Position numbers and translations under genes: made by a program
The notes under the pieces: generated by a model
Told to the model about the DNA's origin: nothing
Database searches by the model: none
What the model saw: the letters and a program-made list of their open reading frames with translations, nothing else
Shown here: positions 23,193 to 28,002 of the stretch, piece after piece
How positions within the stretch are numbered: the first letter of the stretch is position 1
How the letters are laid out: the number at the start of each line of letters is the position of its first letter
From: Candidatus Altarchaeota archaeon
Lineage (GTDB): Archaea; SpSt-1190
DNA: 28,002 nt
Direction of reading: 5' to 3'
Assembly: GCA_018221005.1 (NCBI GenBank)
Contig: JAAOXW010000063.1
Span: forward strand, 1 to 28,002

Positions 23193-23618
23193 TTACTGAA
23201 AATAACTCAAAGTTGCATCATAACCCGAAATATTGAGTTGTCCGCGCGCTGCCATTGTGCGTGCAGTTGCATCGTCCATTCCCCTGTTTTTTCCACTTTC
23301 AATAGTCCATAGACGAAGTGTTTCTCCCATTGCCATCAACCTCAGTGCATCAACTTGTTCCAGTCCGAGGTTGATTGCCAACTCCATGTAGCTTGGTCCT
23401 TCAGAGAGCCGTCTTGGGTCAGGATAATTTTCAAGTTCAGCCATCACAGCATTTTCATACCTTTCTGCTTTTGTTCGATTCACAACAACATCCAAAAAAA
23501 TCACGTCAACTTTTTCAAAGGGCGCTTCTATTAGCCCCGCCTCAGCAGACTCCCCCTTTGAAAGAACTCTGGTTGAGTCTTGAATCATGTTATAGAGTGT
23601 TTGGAACACTTCAGTCAT
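23193..23618 (-). CDS. Hypothetical protein (141 residues)
   Basis: This is an acidic, mostly helical soluble protein with no recognised motif. Its N-terminal part is MTEVFQTLYNMIQDSTRVLS. The centre has a short hydrophobic strand (VDVIFLDVVVNRT) and then helices (YENAVMAELENY, ELAINLGLEQVDALRLMA). The ATG at 23618 has a TATA box centred 24.5 nt upstream, at 23638-23647, inside one arm of the palindrome described for the divergent promoter. It is followed by its own 3' boundary and then the promoter of the SdpI-like gene. Confidence 0.6.
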   Translation of the reverse strand: MTEVFQTLYNMIQDSTRVLSKGESAEAGLIEAPFEKVDVIFLDVVVNRTKAERYENAVMAELENYPDPRRLSEGPSYMELAINLGLEQVDALRLMAMGETLRLWTIESGKNRGMDDATARTMAARGQLNISGYDATLSYFQ

Positions 23619-23637
23619 AAAAAGTTAAGTGTACGCT

Positions 23638-23666
23638 GCTTAAAAAGTATTGAATACTTTTTATAT
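23638..23666. promoter_or_regulatory. Palindromic divergent promoter
   Basis: TAAAAAGTATT-G-AATACTTTTTA (23641-23663) is a perfect palindrome with 11-bp arms. Each arm contributes to a TATA box: CTTTTTAAGC on the minus strand (for the ATG at 23618) and CTTTTTATAT on the plus strand. One dimeric regulator binding here could control both genes. Confidence 0.55.
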
Positions 23667-23679
23667 TCAATAAGGATAA

Positions 23680-24474
23680 ATGCCCGCCCCTTATGTGAAT
23701 AAAGATAAGATGGAAATGATGAATAAACCCAATCTGCTCCCCCATGTTAAAAATTACTGGTTCATCTATGGAAACGAGGGGCCCCGTCAGTTTTTATTTA
23801 TGTGGGGCACTCAAAAAGGAATTTTAAAAGTGAATGGTCACAAGGTAAGTTATCCAGATTATTTTGTGGTATTTTGGGGTTATGACCCTAAGGAAGGTAA
23901 ACTTGTTAAAATTGACCAACCCATGAAACTCGACTTTCCTCCAAAAGGACCCTTCGACTTCAAATTTTCAGATAATAAATATTTCCTAAAGTACGGGGAT
24001 ACAAACCTCATCTTTGACAAGTTTTATGCAGAAGATGACAACGATGGTGTTTGGAAACTTGCCAAGTGGCACAATGAATACAGACACTTTTCAGGTAAAC
24101 TCTTTGGAAAATCAATTTCAGGTAAAGCTTATGTTCAGAAAGTTGAGGCTAAGTCCCCCTTTTCATCATGGAATTGGCTGCGCTTCCAAGGGAAGGATGT
24201 GGGAACTCTCTTTCAACTCCTTCCAAAAAAAACCAGCCTCAAATTTAACGGAGTTATTTATCCTGTGAAAGTTTCGTCAGACAACGGTAAGCTTCATCTT
24301 CAATCAGATAAAGTTGACCTCAAGACCACCCCATATGAAACTTTTACTGTAAATTTCTCGGGTCTCGGTAAATTCAGATACACGGAATTCCTTGTGGAAA
24401 TTGAAGGAACAGTTGACGGCAAGAAGGTCCATGAATTTGGTTTGGTGGAAGAAGCTAGAGGTTTGATTGTTTAA
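23680..24474 (+). CDS. Hypothetical beta-rich protein (264 residues)
   Basis: The protein is rich in aromatic residues and predicted beta strands (NYWFIYGNEGPRQFLFMWGT; FKFSDNKYFLKYGDTNLIFD; SGKAYVQKVEAKSPFSSWNW; FTVNFSGLGKFRY). It has no signal peptide. The layout and the segment SGKAYVQKV...WNWLRFQGKDVG recall lipocalin-like AttH/CrtC-type two-barrel proteins, but the similarity is weak and I do not name it so. The ATG at 23680 is only about 19-21 nt from the centre of the TATA box; a start at the GTG at 23695 or the ATG at 23710 is possible. It is divergent from the 141-residue orphan across a palindromic promoter. Confidence 0.62.
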   Translation: MPAPYVNKDKMEMMNKPNLLPHVKNYWFIYGNEGPRQFLFMWGTQKGILKVNGHKVSYPDYFVVFWGYDPKEGKLVKIDQPMKLDFPPKGPFDFKFSDNKYFLKYGDTNLIFDKFYAEDDNDGVWKLAKWHNEYRHFSGKLFGKSISGKAYVQKVEAKSPFSSWNWLRFQGKDVGTLFQLLPKKTSLKFNGVIYPVKVSSDNGKLHLQSDKVDLKTTPYETFTVNFSGLGKFRYTEFLVEIEGTVDGKKVHEFGLVEEARGLIV

Positions 24475-24479
24475 CTACT

Positions 24480-24491
24480 AAAAATAAAAGA
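24480..24491 (-). terminator. T-rich terminator behind the pyrophosphatase gene
   Basis: On the minus strand CTTTTATTTTTA lies just past the stop codon at 24502. Confidence 0.35.
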
Positions 24492-24501
24492 CCCTCCCCG
24501 C

Positions 24502-26499
24502 TCACAAGAACAGGGGAAGTAAAGTTATAGCCACAATATTCTGCAACTTCACGAGGATGTGCAAACTTGGTCCTGCAGTATCTTTCAGTGGGTCACCCAA
24601 GGTGTCTCCCACGACTGCTGCCTTGTAAGCTTCCGGGTGCTTCTTCTTCATAGTTTCACCAACGTGCTTTTTGGCGTTGTCCCATGAACCGCCGCTGTTA
24701 TACATGAACAGGGCGAGGAGTGGTGCTACAATGTTGATAGCCACTAAGTACGCTGCCAGTGCCTTTGCACCAAAGAGCATACCCGCACCAATCGGAGTAA
24801 GAATTGCAATTACTGTTGGTGCAACCATGGCTTTCATTGATTCGGTTGTGGAAATATCTACACACTTGGCATAGTCCGGCGTGGACTTACCCTTTAGTAT
24901 ATTTTTATCTGCCTTCCACTGCCTTCGAACTTCATCAACCATCTTGTCTGCCGTGCGACCAACTGCCTTAATGGCAAAGGCCGAGAACAAGAAGGGAAGT
25001 GAAGCGCCAAAGAACATGGCTACTATATTGATAGGGTCAGCCACATTGATGAAAACTTCCATCAAGCCAACTCCTTCGTGAATGGCAATCTCATGCAAGT
25101 ACGCAAATAACATTACAATACTAGTCATCAACGCACTGGCCATTGCATAACCCTTGGTGGTAGCTTTGGTAGTGTTGCCTACCGCATCCAGTTTGTTAGT
25201 TATCTTTCCAACCTTCTTGCCGTATCCAGACAAGTCCCCAATACCGTCGGCGTTGTCAGCGATAGGTCCAAAAGTGTCGGCTGCCATGAGAATTCCTGTC
25301 ATTGACAGAATACCCAAACCCGCAGCCGCAATGCCGTAGAGACCCATCATACCTGCACCCAGCATAGTATATACTGTCCAAATCACTGCACCAATCAAAA
25401 TTAAGGGTGCTACTGCAGATTCTAGCCCGTATGCCATGCCTTGAATTAGGAGAACCCCCGTCCCCCTAAGGCTTGCCTCTGCTGTTTCGCGTGTCGGCTT
25501 GAAGCGGGCATCAGTATAGTACAATACAATACCTGCTACTGCAATTGCAGTGAACAGCCCAATAGCGCCGGCGTAGAATAGTAGTAGGTTATTCAAGTAT
25601 TGGGTGGAAAGATACCACAGCCCAACAAGATTAACTGCAACAGTTACACCGAAGCTCAAGTAAATCATATTCAACACATGCTTAGTTTTTTTCAGGAACA
25701 TAATGGCAATTATGGTTGAGAATAATCCAACGGCCTGAACTAGTATTGGGAAGATGATGGCTTTAGGTCCAATCAAAAATCCAAAACTTAAACCGAGAAT
25801 CATAGTTGCAATAATTTCATCACTCAAACTCTCAAACAAATCAGTACCACGACCAGCACAGTCACCAACATTGTCACCGACAAGGTCAGCAATTACTGCG
25901 GGGTTGCGAGGATCATCTTCCGGTAAATTTTTCTCAACTTTACCAGCTAAATCGGCACCAACATCTGCAGCCTTAGTGAAGATTCCTCCACCTAACTGCA
26001 AGAAGAGTGCACTCAAACTAGCACCAAAGCCAAAACCGGCAAGGGGCATTGGGTCACCCAACCACATATAGAGTAGTGAAATTCCAATCAATGACATTGA
26101 GACAATACAAAGACCAGTTACTGCACCACCCTTGTAAGCAATAACTTCCGGGTCACCGCCCCTATTGTCCAGAGCCGTCGCTGCCACGCGAATGTTGGCC
26201 CATGTTGAAACTTTCATACCAACAAAGGCTGCAAACACTGATAGAATGGCACCCACTACGAAACAAACGGCCGTCTTCCAGCCAATAGTGTAGTAGAGTG
26301 CCCCTGCTATTAGAGTAGTAAAGAGAGCTATGGTTTTTATTTCACGGTAAAGGAAGGCATCTGAACCTTCACGAATATAATCTGCGATTTCACGCATTTT
26401 AACAGGGCCTTCTGGTTTTTCCAAAAGATCCTTGATGAGCCAAGCCACATAACCGAGACTGGCCAATCCCAAGAACACAACTATCATGAGTGGATCCAT
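24502..26499 (-). CDS. hppA: Membrane proton-translocating pyrophosphatase (K+-independent)
   Basis: This is a 665-residue integral membrane enzyme of about 15-16 helices that couples PPi hydrolysis to cation pumping. Diagnostic blocks are GGGIFTKAADVGADLAGKVE, the acidic PPi/Mg site DLVGDNVGDCAGRGTDLFES, ADTFGPIADNADGIGDLSG, and near the end GDTLGDPLKDTAGPSLHILV. The segment GNTTKATTKG has Lys at 445 and Thr at 448, the pair that marks K+-independent, H+-pumping enzymes (family knowledge). K+-dependent relatives have Ala at the first position. It lets the cell use biosynthetic PPi to energise the membrane. The ATG is 24.5 nt from a TATA box. The gene is a single transcription unit. Confidence 0.96.
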   Translation of the reverse strand: MDPLMIVVFLGLASLGYVAWLIKDLLEKPEGPVKMREIADYIREGSDAFLYREIKTIALFTTLIAGALYYTIGWKTAVCFVVGAILSVFAAFVGMKVSTWANIRVAATALDNRGGDPEVIAYKGGAVTGLCIVSMSLIGISLLYMWLGDPMPLAGFGFGASLSALFLQLGGGIFTKAADVGADLAGKVEKNLPEDDPRNPAVIADLVGDNVGDCAGRGTDLFESLSDEIIATMILGLSFGFLIGPKAIIFPILVQAVGLFSTIIAIMFLKKTKHVLNMIYLSFGVTVAVNLVGLWYLSTQYLNNLLLFYAGAIGLFTAIAVAGIVLYYTDARFKPTRETAEASLRGTGVLLIQGMAYGLESAVAPLILIGAVIWTVYTMLGAGMMGLYGIAAAGLGILSMTGILMAADTFGPIADNADGIGDLSGYGKKVGKITNKLDAVGNTTKATTKGYAMASALMTSIVMLFAYLHEIAIHEGVGLMEVFINVADPINIVAMFFGASLPFLFSAFAIKAVGRTADKMVDEVRRQWKADKNILKGKSTPDYAKCVDISTTESMKAMVAPTVIAILTPIGAGMLFGAKALAAYLVAINIVAPLLALFMYNSGGSWDNAKKHVGETMKKKHPEAYKAAVVGDTLGDPLKDTAGPSLHILVKLQNIVAITLLPLFL

Positions 26500-26518
26500 T
26501 TCTTGCTATCATACATCG

Positions 26519-26528
26519 TATTAAAAAG
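26519..26528 (-). promoter_or_regulatory. TATA box of the pyrophosphatase gene
   Basis: The minus-strand box CTTTTTAATA is centred 24.5 nt upstream of the ATG at 26499 and ends only 5 nt short of the HAD gene's 3' end. Confidence 0.55.
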
Positions 26529-26532
26529 ATTA

Positions 26533-27180
26533 TTAGAAGTACTTGTCCGGGGTGGCCATTATTTTGTCCACCAGCTCACCAAGTTCGTGGAAATTGTGAA
26601 CTGTGGGTCCGGGGTTGTCTTCACCATCCATGTAAATTCTCAACACATTGGGTCCATAGTCTGAAGATTCATAGCCCTTAATTGGGTCGTCCGCAACATA
26701 AATTACACGGCCATCCCTTCCAAGCCCTTCAATCAACTTTTTCTTGGTTGAACCTAAAATGGCGTGAGTTACTTTGATTTCAGAGCCGTGCACAGTATAT
26801 TGGGGAACGTATGAATCAACACCGTATCTCAACGCAACCTTCTGAACTAGTGGGGGGAAGCCTCCCGAAAGAAAGGCAACATATCCAAACTTTTTTGGAT
26901 GGCTTTTCATAAAGTCCTCGAAGCCAGCAGTGAACTTCATATTCGCCAAAACTGACTTTAGACTTTCATCCGTCATCACTGCATGTATTTTGCCTGCATC
27001 ATCCGCAGTCCAATTAGCTATAATTTTGTATAATTCTGAATCTGGGGCCCCCTTGTGATGGGCGGCCTCATATTTCTCATGAAACTTACTGCCAGGGAGG
27101 TTGTGTTTTTTCAGCATCAGCTGCCAGGTGTTCTCCTTAATGATGGTACCATCAAAATCAAGAATCAAGGTCCAATCCAT
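26533..27180 (-). CDS. HAD-superfamily phosphatase, phosphoserine-phosphatase-like
   Basis: The protein has 215 residues. Motif I is TLILDFDGTI with nucleophile D8 and acid/base D10. Motif II is AFLSGGFPPL (Ser), motif III is in STKKKLIEGLG (Lys) and motif IV is VIYVADDPIKGYE (two Asp). The helical insert between motifs I and II (about residues 20-90) is a C1-type cap, as in phosphoserine phosphatase and related PSP-like/MtnX-like enzymes. The exact substrate cannot be read from the sequence. The ATG at 27180 lies about 25 nt from a TATA box. GGGAGGTT upstream would be an excellent ribosome-binding site if transcription began further back. Confidence 0.83.
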   Translation of the reverse strand: MDWTLILDFDGTIIKENTWQLMLKKHNLPGSKFHEKYEAAHHKGAPDSELYKIIANWTADDAGKIHAVMTDESLKSVLANMKFTAGFEDFMKSHPKKFGYVAFLSGGFPPLVQKVALRYGVDSYVPQYTVHGSEIKVTHAILGSTKKKLIEGLGRDGRVIYVADDPIKGYESSDYGPNVLRIYMDGEDNPGPTVHNFHELGELVDKIMATPDKYF

Positions 27181-27184
27181 AAAG

Positions 27185-27204
27185 AACCTCCCGAAAGGGG
27201 GGTT
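27185..27204 (-). promoter_or_regulatory. Hairpin over the SD-like sequence of the HAD gene
   Basis: On the minus strand AACCCCCC-TTTC-GGGAGGTT forms an 8-bp stem that sequesters the SD-like GGGAGG. On the plus strand the loop is the GNRA-type GAAA. It lies between the TATA box at 27201-27210 and the ATG, so it matters as RNA only if transcription starts upstream. Confidence 0.4.
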
Positions 27205-27210
27205 TAAAAG
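27201..27210 (-). promoter_or_regulatory. TATA box of the HAD phosphatase gene
   Basis: The minus-strand box CTTTTAAACC is centred about 25.5 nt upstream of the ATG at 27180. Confidence 0.5.
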
Positions 27211-27215
27211 GGTTG

Positions 27216-27228
27216 TTTTTAATAAATA
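27216..27228 (+). promoter_or_regulatory. TATA-like region upstream of the 162-residue orphan
   Basis: TTTTTAATAAATA is centred about 25 nt upstream of the GTG at 27247, which supports that start. Confidence 0.45.
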
Positions 27229-27246
27229 TCCAGCTTATGTATTTCT

Positions 27247-27735
27247 GTGTCCCCACACATGAAAAAAGACCGAAAGGGAGAACTGGTTGAGATTGGGGCT
27301 TATTTTAGTGAAGAAATTGTAAAATTGCGCCAGGAATTTGAACAGGTTTATTTTGAAAACTTAACGCCCATCTCCAAATGGATGATGGTTGAGTTGGCAA
27401 GTCTGAAAGATGAAGTAGTGATGTCGGGAAGCCGAAGGAATAATTCAGAAATTGAAGCCTTAGATTGGTATGCAAAAAAACTTCATGAAACTAAGGAACT
27501 CCGAAACAAAGTGGCCACTATACTAACTCTACCCGAAGACCAGATAGAAACTTTCTATTGGCAAACTGTGATGCCGTCCCTATGTGAGTTGGTCGATGAG
27601 TTACACACTGAGCATTATTCAAGGGCGAGTAAGGGCTTCTTGGCGGAGGAACTCTGGACTCTTTTGGCACTGCCCTACAAAGCAATGTACGGCAATCCGG
27701 AAAAAGACTTATTAATCTATAAAGGCCATTACTAA
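27247..27735 (+). CDS. Hypothetical helical protein (162 residues)
   Basis: This is a soluble, mainly helical protein that I do not recognise. The N-terminus is MSPHMKKDRKGELVEIGAYF, followed by long amphipathic helices (SEEIVKLRQEFEQVYFE; ALDWYAKKLHETKELRNKVA) and a conserved-looking C-terminal segment with aromatic residues (EELWTLLALPYKAMYG). The GTG at 27247 is chosen from the TATA spacing; the in-frame ATG at 27259 would remove four residues. The stop codon lies 3 nt before tRNA-Cys, so the tRNA promoter must overlap the end of this gene (AT-rich stretch TTATTAATCTATAAAG at 27709-27724). Confidence 0.6.
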   Translation: MSPHMKKDRKGELVEIGAYFSEEIVKLRQEFEQVYFENLTPISKWMMVELASLKDEVVMSGSRRNNSEIEALDWYAKKLHETKELRNKVATILTLPEDQIETFYWQTVMPSLCELVDELHTEHYSRASKGFLAEELWTLLALPYKAMYGNPEKDLLIYKGHY

Positions 27736-27738
27736 AGC

Positions 27739-27811
27739 GTCGGGATGGCCGAGTAGCTGAGGCGGTAGACTGCAGATCTGCTTTACGGGGGTGCAATTCC
27801 CTCTCCCGACT
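27739..27811 (+). tRNA. tRNA-Cys (anticodon GCA)
   Basis: This is a 73-nt cloverleaf. The acceptor GTCGGGA/TCCCGAC is perfect. The anticodon arm GTAGA-CTGCAGA-TCTGC has anticodon GCA, and the discriminator U73 is right for cysteine. The T arm is GGGGG-TGCAATT-CCCTC. Two features are odd: the T loop has G at position 55 where nearly all tRNAs have U (pseudouridine), and the D loop lacks the G18G19 dinucleotide. The CCA end is not encoded. It starts 3 nt after the preceding gene and runs directly into element B, sharing U73 with its first hairpin. Confidence 0.88.
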
Positions 27812-27890
27812 AAACTCTACGGAGTTTAATCACGGGTGCTGGTTCGTCCGCAACTCACCGGCACGTTAACAGAAAAAAGCTCGGTTTAGC
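27811..27890 (+). ncRNA. Structured element B, 3' of tRNA-Cys
   Basis: The element starts with a hairpin TAAACTC-TACG-GAGTTTA (27811-27828) with the same cUACGg-type loop as element A. The linker ATCACGG follows. The second stem GTGCTGGT (27835-27842)/ACCGGCAC (27857-27864) has a loop containing CGTCCGCAACTC. The tail is GTTAACAG, then AAAAGCTCGGTTTAGC, which matches the tail of element A. Both stems differ from A by compensatory changes. It lies between tRNA-Cys and tRNA-Ile and may be a trailer of the tRNA-Cys transcript or an RNA of its own. Confidence 0.5.
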
Positions 27891-27892
27891 AA

Positions 27893-27904
27893 ATATTTTA
27901 ATAC
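27893..27904 (+). promoter_or_regulatory. TATA box of tRNA-Ile
   Basis: ATATTTTAATAC is centred roughly 25 nt upstream of about 27923, giving a leader of about 7 nt before the tRNA. Confidence 0.45.
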
Positions 27905-27929
27905 CCCAGAGCCCAATAAAAACCGTTAG

Positions 27930-28002
27930 GGGCCCGTAGCTCAGTCGGTAGAGCGTCGGTCTGATAAGCCGGAGGTCCAGAGTTCAAATCTCTGCGGGCC
28001 CA
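27930..28002 (+). tRNA. tRNA-Ile (anticodon GAT)
   Basis: This is a standard 73-nt cloverleaf: acceptor GGGCCCG/CGGGCCC, D arm GCTCAGTCGGTAGAGC with G18G19, anticodon arm TCGGT-CTGATAA-GCCGG (anticodon GAT), T arm CAGAG-TTCAAAT-CTCTG and discriminator A73. Its last base is the last base of the window. The normal D and T loops contrast with those of tRNA-Cys next to it. Confidence 0.95.

Overview
The window is archaeal chromosome, AT-rich by eye. The evidence is a canonical archaeal histone, TATA-box promoters of the type read by TBP/TFB, class III (QxSxE) signal peptides, tRNA genes without an encoded CCA, and a K+-independent proton-pumping pyrophosphatase. The lineage cannot be fixed from sequence alone. 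Compact genes, many small orphan proteins and a streamlined SMC fit a DPANN-type or deep euryarchaeal genome. Most first genes of transcription units have a TATA-like box centred about 24-25 nt upstream of the start codon, so leaderless mRNAs appear to be the rule. Genes inside operons use Shine-Dalgarno sequences instead. I used this spacing to choose several start codons (GTG at 1066, 2481, 18202, 23153 and 27247; ATG at 10942 and 22480).

Layout. 1-2376 (minus strand): the N-terminal part of an unknown gene, a short FAD/NAD(P)-binding oxidoreductase, a histone, an orphan gene and a double-CBS protein. 2481-7533 (plus): an HTH regulator with its own palindrome, three overlapping small membrane or pilin-like genes, a small orphan and an SMC ATPase with a very short hinge. 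7587-10511: a 974-residue metallophosphoesterase whose N-terminal half looks like a decayed second copy of the fold. 10639-12072: a small acidic protein and an alkaline-phosphatase-superfamily phosphodiesterase. 12100-16763 (minus): a P-type cation ATPase with a secreted, cysteine-rich coiled-coil protein 2 nt downstream. 16827-17896: a GIY-YIG protein, a GNAT acetyltransferase and a 45-residue small protein behind an alternating purine-pyrimidine tract.

17897-21617 is the most unusual part. A tRNA-Ala(CGC) is bracketed by structured elements that face outward and recur beside tRNA-Cys at the right end. They are followed by four tightly packed genes: an ATP-grasp pseudoenzyme, an intact RimK-type ATP-grasp ligase, an N-formylglutamate-amidohydrolase-like protein, and an ATP-grasp protein whose conserved blocks occur in circularly permuted order. 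Together these look like an undescribed amino-acid or peptide ligation/hydrolysis system; its substrate is unknown.

21611-28002: a PspC-domain membrane protein, an SdpI/DUF1648 membrane protein and an orphan (all minus). A 23-bp palindromic divergent promoter separates that orphan from another on the plus strand. Then come the H+-PPase, a HAD phosphatase, an orphan, tRNA-Cys(GCA) with an unusual D/T-loop pair, and tRNA-Ile(GAT), which ends exactly at the window edge.

No CRISPR array, insertion sequence, transposase, phage gene or rRNA was seen.
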